From assembly GCF_003590095.1 (NCBI RefSeq), contig NC_039480.1, positions 5,805,328-5,869,327 of the forward strand: a stretch of 64,000 bases of DNA, read 5' to 3'. Both the position numbers and the translations under genes were made by a program. Below are positions 11,497 to 22,800 of the stretch, in pieces. Each line of letters starts with the position of its first letter. The first letter of the stretch is position 1. The stretch comes from Trichoplusia ni (lineage: Eukaryota; Arthropoda; Insecta; Lepidoptera; Noctuidae). The notes under the pieces were generated by a model. It was not told the DNA's origin, did not search any database, and saw nothing but the letters and a program-made list of their open reading frames with translations.

Positions 11497-11690
11497 TATA
11501 ATTCACAACGCCATCTAGTGTCAAACTAAGGAAGTGTATTCTAAATATATGCATAGTAAAGATGAATTACACCCAGACACAGAAATGATCGTGCTCATCA
11601 CACGAACATTTTCCTAGGTGGGAATCGAACCGACGACCTCCGATATAGCAGTCAGGGTCCCTAACCACTAGACCAACAGGTCAGTCAAAT
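11497..11690 (-). mobile_element. SINE family B in the carrier 3' flank
   Basis: Tail (CACAACGCCATCTAG-type) then tRNA-like head, reverse. It begins 38 bp after the carrier stop codon, so it is probably part of the 3' UTR. Confidence 0.65.
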
Positions 11691-11939
11691 TTGATCCCCA
11701 AAATACCACCTTTTTTTGGTAAGATGAGGGAATCCTCTTGGACAGCCGCTTCCCTCGGGGGAGGAAACAGGTAGTGTCAGACTCTTACTGACTAAACCTG
11801 ATCCGCCGTGCTACGTCATCCGCGTTTTTGTGTCGGTGTATGGCAATGCGTTGCTATCCTTCATGCACCGACCGCGGGCTTCCAGGCCGGCGGGTCACTT
11901 TTCCCGTGTTATGTGCAGGTGACGATGTGTCAAGTAAAT

Positions 11940-12165
11940 AAATAAATGTGAACAACATCACATACATTGTTCTGAACCCAAAGTAAGTTGCGAAAGCACT
12001 TGTGTTATGGAATTCAGATACAACGAAGGTACCACAAACACCCAGACCCGAGACAATGTAGAAAATGTGAATTTTTACATTGACCCAACCGGGGATCGAA
12101 CCCGGGACCTAAGAGTTAGCGACACCTTGAAACCGGTGCGTACGCCACTCGACCACGGAGGTCGT
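11940..12165 (-). mobile_element. SINE family C
   Basis: The minus strand begins gacctccgtggtcgagtggc, with B box cccgggttcgatccccggt, followed by a tail TCGGGTCTGGGTGTTTGTGG...TTCCATAACACAAGTGC. A second copy at 28560-28786 shares the whole tail, so this is a SINE and not a tRNA gene. Confidence 0.7.
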
Positions 12166-12179
12166 CGGTCGTCAAGTGC

Positions 12180-12294
12180 ACCCAGACACTGAACAAATGG
12201 TCGTACTGTCACTAACAAATGTCCTGATGGGGATCGAACTCACGACCTCCAATAAAGCAGTCAGGGCCAGAAACCACTCGATCAACAGGCAAAT
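12180..12294 (-). mobile_element. SINE family B, head only
   Basis: tRNA-like head and the start of the tail, directly after the family C copy. Confidence 0.55.
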
Positions 12295-13915
12295 TTAAGC
12301 ACTAAGTAAGTATAGGCAAGTCTTAAGAAAAAATAACGGTAAAGGGTACACGATTTATTACAAAATACAATATTTATCTTAAGCTCAAACAAAATAAACT
12401 TAACTATATGACATAACAACTATGATAGGACTAAGGGCCTTTATACACGACACAACACAAATCCCTTTACCCTTAGCGTGACAACCGTTATGAGGTTGGT
12501 ATCACACGCAATTAAGGTTGCCAGGTCACAAAATCTTTTTGAGTAACAGACCCCCTCATTTAGCCGGACATTTAAGCAAAGAAAGCTAGATTTTGTCAAC
12601 AGTGTTGGTCAATGAGAAATCGTTTGTACAAAGTTGTTTAGATTATTGCCTTAAATCTTGGTAAATTTTCATGAAATATAAAAACTATCGAATTTTTACA
12701 GAATAAATACACCCGATTTGAAATTAAAAAAAAATACTGAGCAAAATTTTATAGGACCTTATTTCACAGCTATTTTACGTTAAACAGAAAAAAGAATCAA
12801 CAAAATCGGTCCATCCAATCCTTAGTTCTGAGGTAACATCAAAACAAAATACACATGAATTAATAACACTTCTTGGCCGAATATGCAATCAAAAAGCCTA
12901 CCCGGCTTTATCCGGACGCCTGACAACCCTACACGCATAGGACTACATTCCCAGGGTATAGGCAACTCCTGCCACCTGTGCTAATGGCCCAACAGATAAT
13001 CTATATCTATAACTTAATCTATATGATAAAACTGGGTGAATAAAGTTATCTTTAGGGTGGATAGCAAAAGAGTTTTTGTTAACATTCGGGCGTTTAACCA
13101 AGTCAAAATATAAGGATTATAATTATGAAAATTCTCAAGTTGTACATAAAATAATTACGTTAACAATTAAATTATCTTTCTTTGAGCATTTTTATGTAAG
13201 CAAACGCATGCGATCCACAAAAAATTACTATTTCCTATTCACCCCTTGAAACTCTATTCTCTCCGTTTTACTAACTAGAAACTTTGCTTAGCTACATAAT
13301 AAAGTAATAATAATGAGATTCATAATAATTTTTTATTTATAGAGATTCATTGAAAAGCATAGATAACATGATTAAATATAATCTAGTCCAGTTATTTAAT
13401 AGGTGGCGAAAAACTCCCCTGGGCCCAAATATCGAACAATTTCTCATATCAGCTTTCTTATTAATTAAATGACCTAGAAAACGTTATGCTTTGAAAAAAA
13501 AATATGTCCGATTCTCAGACCTACCCAATGTGCACAAAATTTCATGAGAATCGGTCGAGCCGTTTCGGTGGCGTTCAATTATACTGTGACACGAGAATTT
13601 CATATATTAGACAATTATGATTCACAAAAATACATGATTTATATTCTCACCATACACATATAATATTTCTTATAAGTTGGGACGAAACTGCAGTTTTAAA
13701 TATTACAAAAAGTGCGGAAAGATCAATAATTTGAAAGGTTTTTTTTATAAGTAATCGCGACTTGGGTACCAAGCTGTATTGTCAAAAGTTTCTTAATAAA
13801 ATACGACATTTTGATTGACAAAATTCGATTCGGGATTCGATCAGAAAAGTCTAATTAATCCGTCAGGTTAGCTACAAAGAATATCGATAACATTTTTTTC
13901 CTATTTTATAATCAA
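12295..13915. other. Spacer between convergent genes
   Basis: AT-rich, no gene seen. 13027-13262 has degraded inverted ends (TAAAACTGGGTGAATAAAG and CTCTATTCTCTCCGTTTTAC) and internal similarity to the TA-flanked MITE at 46155. Generic repeat phrases such as AAAATCGGTCCATCC recur elsewhere in the window. Confidence 0.6.
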
Positions 13916-14123
13916 CTAGCTTTTCGCCCGCGGCTTCGCCCGCGTCGATGTCGGTTATATCGCGTTTCCAAGAGAACTCTTCAAAAGTCCGGGATAAAAA
14001 CTATAAGTTCTTTCTCAAGGTCAACTCTATCTCTGTACCAAATTTCATTAAAATCGGTTCAGTGGTTTAGACGTGAAAGCGTAACAGACAGACAGACTTA
14101 CTTTCGCATTTATAATATTAGTA
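13916..14123 (-). mobile_element. Helitron family 2
   Basis: Minus-strand copy with hairpin-AAAGCTAG end, very similar to 5115-5329. Confidence 0.65.
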
Positions 14124-14705
14124 AACAATAAAGATAATGAATCGTTGGGTAGTAGAGGTTAACGTCACTTGTCTATAAGTGTACTGACAAGTGTCGTCAC
14201 AAGAGATTTTAATTGACTGTATGATCTTCATTTTTTGTTTACTAAGCCGATATTTTTGGGACATCCATCTGACGGGCTAATTAGTTTTTTTTAATCAAAT
14301 AATCATCAAACTTAATTATCAAGTAAGCAGTATCAGTCAAACTTAATATAACAATTATACGGAACCAGTGAAGCGTAGCAAGGGTTTCTTAGCATTGGGG
14401 CAGTTATTAGCTGGTATTATTATTATTTACTAACTATTAAACACACTATACTTTTATCTCGCTCTTTTCTCATAAGATTACACAAGAGTAAACGAGACAG
14501 GAATATGCTTTTCTAATTTTTATCGTCATTATTTGAAGGAACCTGGGTTTATTTCTAAAATTACAATGCTCGTTCTCTGTATGAGAGGCCTGCAGTGAGA
14601 CAGTTACAGGCTGGTGTTATTAACAGCTTCGGTAATGGCGCCCCACCGTGGGGCAGCACACAAGCGTAATCAATGCTCTGTATGACAGGCCTGCAGTAAG
14701 ACAAG

Positions 14706-17045
14706 TTATGGCGACGGCGGTTCCATCTTAATTTCAAAATCCATAGGTTCCTCGAACAACTCCAATTTTATCTCATTCGTTGTACTTTCCGGTAGCATGT
14801 CGTGTAACGCTCCGAAACCGGAGAAATCCGCTTCCTCCTCACTCATTTCCGTCGTACACAGTTCACTTAGAATCATTTTACTCTTAAAAGTATCCCCATT
14901 CGCCGCCTTATACCTCTGAATGGCAAACTCCAAAGAATTATACGAAGCAAGACAACTATCGCACTTAAATATAATCGAATCCCTAATATGCTTTAATTTC
15001 TGATAAATATTAATATAGAACTCATCACTAAAATTTTTGATACAATCATCGCAGTCCACAATGAAATTCCTCCGCCGAGACCCAAACGTCGCTAATTCAT
15101 CCCCGTCAAAATCTGAATGAAACTTCTTAATATGCCGTTTTAAAGTTTTCCTCGTACTAAAATCTTTCATGCAAAGTATACAACGCGGCAACACTTTCTC
15201 CTTAGCACTTGGCACCAAACTCGCGTGACACACTTCGTTATGACTGTCAAACTTCTCTTGCCCCTGAAAAACGATATTGCATTTCTCGCATTTGTAAATC
15301 TCGTCTTCAGCGAGATGTTTTGTCTCAAGATGAATAGTCAAAGCTTCATTTGAGCTGAAGGATACCGAACAGAGGTGACAAGGATGTGTGTTCATGTTGA
15401 AAGAATGTAGAAGTTTTAAGTGAATTTTACAAGACTTCGCGGATTCGAAACGCTTGTGACATATATGGCATTGGGGGAAGGCGGTCGAATCGGGATGTTT
15501 CGTCCTGACGTGTTTTCTAAGACTTCTTTTCTCTTTAAACAAAGTCTCACATTCAATACACTTGTGCCTTTGCATGCCCAAATGTGTGTACTCGATGTGT
15601 CGCCGAATATTTCTCTTCGATTTAAACTGCTTGTCACAGTACTCGCATCGAGACCAGGAATCGTTGTTATGGACTATTTTGATATGGGATGCCAAATAGT
15701 ATTTGTTGCTACAAATTTTCCCGCAAAATTCGCATTCGACAGCCTCATCCGTTGTGTGTTTTAATTTGACGTGATGTTTTAAAGACCTGTCGCTGTAGTA
15801 AACTCGGTCACAATGCTCGCATTTGTAAGCCATTTCATCGTCTATGTTAGTTGATGTTATATTAGAATCGGCGATCTGTGCTTGCGGGTGAAAGATCCGA
15901 GTGTGAAACTCCAAGCTTGATTTGTCTGTGAACAGTTTATCGCAATGGCTGCAAGAGTTGACGTTTGCCGGCGGTTTGCAAACCTCCTTGTGTGCTAATA
16001 CCGCCTCCTTGCTGTAAAACTTGTCGAAGCAGACGTTGCAAGTTGACAGAGAGTATTCTGTATCATGATTGGCCCTCATATGGTCTTTTAACTCGTAAAC
16101 TGTCGGGAAAGGATTGCCGCAGAATTCACAGTTGTAAGTTTGAGAGAAATCGGAGCCGTATTGCTTGAGCAAGGATTTTCGGCAATACTTGTAAAATGAA
16201 TTGAATGAATGATCGTTTTTAACATGGCTTCTTAACTCTCTTTCGTCTTCGAAACTTCTTTCACAATAATCGCAGTACAAGGAGTTCTTTGTTTCAATTT
16301 CCGTCTCCGATGGCTCTCGGTGGTTATACTGAATATGACTTTCAAAATTCTCCCTGCCTATTATGACTTTGTAGCAGAAATTGCAGGTCAATTGCTCCTG
16401 ATCGTCAGTACTGTGTCTGGTGCGAGCATGTCGTCTTAAACTTTGATTTGAAGTGTAAACTTTTGGGCAGATATCGCATCTATACTCTCCTTTCTCACCG
16501 TGAAACATTTCAACATGGCGTTTCAGGTTGCTGTTATTAGTATACACTCTGTCACACAGGTTGCATTTTATCAAATCCTTGTCGGTAGCTGTGTGGACAG
16601 ATTGTATGTGAGCTATCAAGGCATGTTTCCCCTTAAAAATCTTATTACATTCACTGCAAGTCGGGTATTCAATATTGGGATTGTGTAACAAGTTCATATG
16701 GCGTTTCAAACTGCGCGCTGAAGAGAAATCCTTCTGACATATTCTGCACCGTTTCGTAAAGTCAATCGTTTTTAGGTGGACCGCTATCATATGGGAGGTT
16801 ATGTTTTGTTTTCTGGCGAAGATCCGACCACAGAGGTCGCATTCTGGGTAACATTCTCCATAGCTATTATGCCCTTTGGTCAAATGAGATTGCAAGCCGG
16901 CCGGACTGTTGAATGTTTGTCCACAAACACTGCAGTTACATTCTGCGTTGATATGGCAGTTTTCAATATGTGTTTGCAAGTTGTATTTCCTTGTGAATGT
17001 TCTTGAGCAGTAGTCGCAGACATAGTCTAGTAGGCTTTCGTACAT
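14706..17045 (-). CDS. Multi-finger C2H2 zinc-finger protein (779 aa, single exon)
   Basis: One open frame of 779 aa. I count 20 C2H2-type units, from YVCDYCSRTF (about residue 8) to PRCILCMKDF (about 645), one of them C2HC-like (CNVCFDKFYSKEAVLAHKEVC begins the eleventh). Two degenerate units follow (DCDDCIKNF, KCDSCLASY). Linkers are 4-12 aa and not TGEKP, and many fingers end H-x3-H. The acidic C-terminus ends near MDFEIKMEPPSP, resembling a SUMO-site motif (IKMEP). Likely a nuclear DNA- or RNA-binding protein; the target is unknown. No ZAD is visible. The first finger starts 8 residues in, so an upstream exon is possible: on the minus strand an AG at about 17064 (ctggactacgcag) could be an acceptor. 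A poly(A)-like AATAAA lies at 14548-14553 (minus). Confidence 0.88.
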   Translation of the reverse strand: MYESLLDYVCDYCSRTFTRKYNLQTHIENCHINAECNCSVCGQTFNSPAGLQSHLTKGHNSYGECYPECDLCGRIFARKQNITSHMIAVHLKTIDFTKRCRICQKDFSSARSLKRHMNLLHNPNIEYPTCSECNKIFKGKHALIAHIQSVHTATDKDLIKCNLCDRVYTNNSNLKRHVEMFHGEKGEYRCDICPKVYTSNQSLRRHARTRHSTDDQEQLTCNFCYKVIIGRENFESHIQYNHREPSETEIETKNSLYCDYCERSFEDERELRSHVKNDHSFNSFYKYCRKSLLKQYGSDFSQTYNCEFCGNPFPTVYELKDHMRANHDTEYSLSTCNVCFDKFYSKEAVLAHKEVCKPPANVNSCSHCDKLFTDKSSLEFHTRIFHPQAQIADSNITSTNIDDEMAYKCEHCDRVYYSDRSLKHHVKLKHTTDEAVECEFCGKICSNKYYLASHIKIVHNNDSWSRCEYCDKQFKSKRNIRRHIEYTHLGMQRHKCIECETLFKEKRSLRKHVRTKHPDSTAFPQCHICHKRFESAKSCKIHLKLLHSFNMNTHPCHLCSVSFSSNEALTIHLETKHLAEDEIYKCEKCNIVFQGQEKFDSHNEVCHASLVPSAKEKVLPRCILCMKDFSTRKTLKRHIKKFHSDFDGDELATFGSRRRNFIVDCDDCIKNFSDEFYINIYQKLKHIRDSIIFKCDSCLASYNSLEFAIQRYKAANGDTFKSKMILSELCTTEMSEEEADFSGFGALHDMLPESTTNEIKLELFEEPMDFEIKMEPPSP

Positions 17046-19874
17046 TTTGAGGTTTTACCCGACTGCGTAGTCCAGAAAGAAGGGTGATGTATTTTAAGCC
17101 ATTACTGAGATATGATGGTGTGATGAGAGCTGAAATTAAAATTGATTATGTTAAGATTTGGATTAAGAGACTTGAGTTACAAAAAGCTAGTTTTATTTAT
17201 GAGAGATTTTTGTCAGCTGTGGTACAACTAAAGGTAAATAAAAAGGATTTGAAGTTCAATAAACTATATTTAGTACCATAACTTTAAGAAGAGCATTTTG
17301 ATTTGAATATGTAACACTTATAAGATTGCCATATCTTTGTGCGTAAAAACAAAGCTATATTCAACAAGCTTTCAATAAAACGATTCTTTAAATTTATTTT
17401 AAGATCAGCATTGAAGAAGATAATGAAGATATAACCAATAAAAATAAAGTTCAAAACAAATACATTTGGAAATGTTTCTAAAAGGAAACCCTGTTACAAA
17501 CAAATACAAGTACAATGAAACACTAAAGGAACTTTAAGCAAATAGTTTTTAACAGATTTAATTGAGTTATTCTAAAAAGTATGTCGTTATAAAAGTACAA
17601 AATGCATCTAATTCAATGGACTTAAAGTTATAGAAGATACAAATCAATCAAAGATTTTGAAAGTATTGGAAACCAATTTATTCAGAGAACTCCAAGAAAT
17701 CGCGGAATGACAGAAATTTGAAACATGGGAATCGTAAATAGTAAGGATTTCATATCTAGGAGAAAAGTGGATGAAGCAACAAGCAATTCCAGGAGGAGCA
17801 ATGATGGCCATGTGTATCAGGCTAACTTATTGCCTAGGCATATCAGAATTATCAGAAAATTACATTTTAAAACAGTTGCTGGAATTTAGACCTGCAACTA
17901 TGTGCATAATAATTCAATCTTTGAAACCCTAGTTCACATAAATACTTAGACCTTTGTTTAGTTCTAGCTACCGCATTAGGTTAAGTAACCTGTAATGGTA
18001 GATTAGTGTGATAATTAAATAAATAAATAAATTCTGTCTGTCATTCACTTTTATTTAAAAATAGCTGCTTTTCAAGTTTAACAGGGCATTTCAATAGGAA
18101 TAATATGCATTACACTCTATTTGTTTAGGAACTTAAAATATGGTACATGCTTAAACAATTTTGGTGTGGCTCTGTATACATATGCACTAGGAAAAGAAAG
18201 AGGAAAGAGAGCCTTGACCCAGCAGTGGCACAACATGGACTTGAAATAAAACAATTACCAATATTATAATGTTTTTTCAATTGTTGTACCTAATCTTAAT
18301 CATTGATTTATGTGTTTTATTTTTACACAAAACGACAAACAAAGATTTTTTCTCATTTTAAGTACTTTAAGTTGGAGTATAGGGTATTTAAAGAAATGGA
18401 CAACAGAGACATTCTTCATTATCATCATTTCATATTCGTCCATTTCAGAACATGGATCACTAATTGCACACCATCAAGATCAAAAGTATCAGACATTTGT
18501 ATTAAAAAAGGAAAGGTGCAACACAATCCCCATCAATTACATTTAGAAATCCATTTGTTTTGAACAAATTCATGAATTAAAGACCTTTCTTTCACTAAAT
18601 AATGCAGAAGAAGTGTTGAATTGTAAATTCAAACGTGAGATGTACATATTGCAACAATAGAGTTATTGCAGGTCTTCTATTTCGAAACTTGACATTAAAA
18701 ACGAACAAAATAATAAACATGCAACAATTTTGTGTAATAATGATTCCTGTATTATATTACTATATCTAGGTGTATAAAGAAAAGTTTCCGATCTAGCAAA
18801 AGAATTTACAAAATACGTATACTGGGACTGGTGATTTGTATCTCCTACGCCAGAACATGTAGCTTATTATCGCTTTCAAAGTAAATAAACAATGATTTCA
18901 CTTACTTTCTATCAGATTTTTTGCAGGAAACACACAAAAAGGAAAGGATCTTATTCAGAGTTTTGTAGCAGCACTACTACGAGTCTACATAAATCGATTG
19001 AAATTCACATTTTCAAAGTCACTTCATAGTCGCTTCAAATTAAACGTCGGTTTAAACTTTTATTATGAAGTTTTGATGAGTAAATAAACCTTAAAATTAA
19101 GCCGTGTAATCTGACGCCTAACTTAAAAGTCAGTATTTAATTTTTTCTTGATTCACGAATGTATTAAAATTTATCATTAGAACGAGTAATCAGTGAGATT
19201 CTCGGTAAAATTCTGTTTCTATAGTTACTCGCCATTTGACGTATGACAGCGACGCCGTACGTTCTGTTATGCTTACGTTACGTTAAAATTAAAGCAGAGA
19301 ATTTACAACTCTCATTTTCATAAAATGTTAATATCTACTGAAATAAAATAATAAATAAAGAAACAATATGATCATATATTAAGCTATTTAAACACGTAAT
19401 ACATGAATATGAGACCTTTTAATAGTCATTCGCTTGTGGGACCAAATCTACCTTTGTAGACGAAATTAAACGTAATTGTTAACGTCAAAAATGTTTGGGT
19501 TTTGCTCTGCTCGTCAAATCGGACAGTCAGATTCTATTTTGCGATCTATTTTTTTGTATTATAAACCTTATTTTTAACTTAAATATTATATTTTGTGTAG
19601 TCAAATCGATACCCAACAAAGTTTATTATCCGTAGCGTTAAGTACACTCAGTGAACGTAGCATTAATGATAAATAATGTGATTATTATTTATGTTTGTGT
19701 ATAATTAAAAGAATTATCTGATTTCAATATAACGAATAACATATTTAACTATGGGTGCCGAAAATAATATAATAAGTCTCACATTTGTATATCTGCTTGC
19801 TCAAAATTTCAGAAGATCTAAACAGTAACTACAAAATTTAAATTATAGTAATTTTTCAATAATATTTCGTTAAA
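17046..19874. other. Spacer between divergent zinc-finger genes
   Basis: 2.8 kb, AT-rich. It should contain the promoters of the minus-strand 779-aa gene and the plus-strand ZAD gene. I see no convincing exon, RNA gene or long repeat. Short ORFs (17084-17281, 18303-18563) have no recognisable domain. Confidence 0.5.
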
Positions 19875-22800
19875 ATGGATATTTCAAGTGTATGTAGAAT
19901 ATGTTTGGTAAATAATGTACGAATGCACGCGTTAGACAATGAGCAACTACAGGAAACATATGAAAGACTTACCAATATACCGGTAAGTGTACAGGAAAAA
20001 ATTACAAAAAAATAATACAATTAGTATATGATAAAATACAAAGGAAAGATTAAATTGAAAAGTTTAACTATTACCCTAAAAGAAAATTTCATAACAGTTT
20101 TTCTCACACTTATTGTAGTTTTTTTTTTTTTTAACAGCTAAAACAAACAATGGACAGTTATAATGAGCCTACCCTACCTACCTACCAAAAAATTATAATT
20201 TCTTCTTATCAATAATGTTTTTAGGGAATGCATTTAAACATGGCAGATTAACATTTAATTTTAAAAAATAAACTGGCTTTTATACATCCCACTGTTGGGC
20301 ACACTCTCCACTCTTCCTGCATAGGGAGCTTTGATCACCACACTAGCTCACTGCAGGCGATTTCAGAGTCCAATATTTGAAAATCTAGGATTCTTCATTA
20401 TGTTTTACTTTTGCCAATATGTAATACTAATAATAATTGAATGTCTTTCAGTTTGACACGAAAGGACGATCACGACTCGCCTGTTGCTTCTGCTTTGCAC
20501 ATCTGAAGAAATGCTATCAGTTTAAACTAAAATGTCTGCGTTCTGAGGAGACACTTTTGAACTCTATTAATATAGACTTTGAGGTAAGGTTTTTTTATAG
20601 TAACTATCGTGAGAATGATTCATTATTAAATGATACTATGGTTTACTCACACATTCACGGTGATTTTTTAGTCGTCTTACAAAAGTAGCCCAGTTCATGT
20701 ATCCGACGTAAAATACCCCTAGGCGCGATTATTAATTTTTTATCATCAACTAAGATAATAAGTACTAAGAAAAATTAAACAAGAGAAATCTGAAATATAC
20801 TATTTAAAATGATAAAAACGCCGGCGCCCGCGCCCCTCACCATTGTTACAAGGCTCGGAACGCGCTCGCAACAGAGCTGTGTTTCTAAAAAACTACGAAT
20901 TGCATCATAATATTGAATAAAAATTGCATTTTAAATTTATTCAAATCTCATAAACATCTATTTTTTTATCATGAACGTGTTCTAGTCATTGGATACATGA
21001 ACTGGGCTGCTTTTGTAAGACGACTAAAAAATCACCGTGTATTTAAGATAACATAAGTCTTAGATGAGTACTGAAAAATAATCACACAAACATGCTTGGT
21101 GTATGAAACAAAAACAATAGTTATTAACGCATTTTATATACTGTTTTTCAGATTAATACAAGCAATGACAAACAAACATTCAGCCTAACACCAATACAAC
21201 ATATAGATATTACAGATTCAAGCAAAGAGGATTCATTAAAAGATTATTCTGAATTAAAGAGTGAAAAACATGATTTAATTTATACAAATGGTGTTACATT
21301 AAAAGAAGAATGTGATGATGGTATGTTTCATTTATTTAATTCATTCTTGAGGTCACCACGCCAATCCCACTGACCGCGACGTGTTGATTCTATCCCCGCG
21401 TAGGACAAGCATTTGTGTGAGCCACGAATGCTTGTCCTGAGTCTGGGTGTCTTTGTGCGTGTGATTTGAATGTTTGTGAAACCCCCCGCGATACAAGGAT
21501 TAAATTCCTTCATTCAAGAGTCGTTCTATAATAATTTTGTTGTAACAACAAAAACATACTACCAACTCCAAATAGAAAATAACTGTGACCAAATGACAGC
21601 TATTTAACATTAAATGACAAAAGAAGCATCAAAATCGGTTCATCCAGTCCGAAGTTATGAGGTAACAAATATGAAAAAAAATATCTAAATACCCACGTTT
21701 TTAAATGTCACTCCATTCAAATGTTATAAGAATCGGTTTAGCCGTTTTTAAACTTGTAAATTGCATTGTCATCGGGTTTGAAGCTACCCTGGAAATTTCA
21801 TCCTGCTAGCTTATCGGGCAGAGCCTCAAAATTGAGTTGCAAATCCAACCGGAACGACAAACTAACAAGAAAAGTGAGTGTATAGAAACGTGGGAAAATA
21901 TAGACGAATTGATAACCTTCCCGTTTTTGTAGTCGCTTGAAAAGAAAATATGTCCTATTATGTAATTTAGAGCACTGACTAAAATTAGACTAAACCGGGT
22001 AAAAGCCTGTGTTTCAGGCTAAAAGTGTCTTCATTATAGTTATGATTCACATAGTTAAAAATAAACTAAAAACCCTACATCATTCATTGGCCTAGCCTTT
22101 TCCCAACTATGTTGGGGTCGACTACCAGTCTAACCCGATTCAGCAAGTACCAGTGTTTTACAAGGAGCGACTGCCTATCTGACCTCCTCAACCCAGTTAC
22201 CTGGGCAACACGATACCCCTTGGTTAGACTAGTTGTCTGACTTTCTAGCTTCTGACTACCTGTAACGACTGTCAAAGATGTAGGAAGACTAAAAACCCTA
22301 CAATTATCTATTTACCTATTTTATTCTAGAAATCACCATAGAAGATCCCATTATATCAGACACAGAAAATGTCAAACAGAGTGATTCAGAAGATGATATA
22401 CCTCTCACGAAATTCAAGAGTGAGGCAGAACAGACTAAGAAGAAGAGAGTTAGAGGCAGAAAAGAGAAGAAGAATAAAGAAGGTGAGTTATTTATTGTGT
22501 TGAAGAATATTTTTCATTTCATAGTGGTTTCTTAGGTTTACGCGAATGTTAGACATAGAAATGAAACCAATTTTACGGCTTTTATCACGGTTTAATTTTA
22601 GATTTTAGTTCCCGACGTTTCGACACCTTTGCAGCAGTGGCGTGCAGTCCATAGAGACAAAAAGACACTGCCTACCCTGAGAAATTCAGATATTATAGGT
22701 ACATAATTACTATCCATAAAATAAACAATATTCGTAAAACATGTATCAGCGCCATCTATCTATTACACGTTGTAACATAATCTATCAAGGGAGGATTATC

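Noticed and set aside
12090..12165. Possible minus-strand tRNA-Ser/Leu-like gene
   Set aside because: The copy at 28700-28786 shares its long downstream tail, so it is SINE family C.
15420..17006. Plus-strand and alternate minus-frame ORFs within the 779-aa zinc-finger gene
   Set aside because: Shadows of the finger-coding frame; no domain and no splice support.
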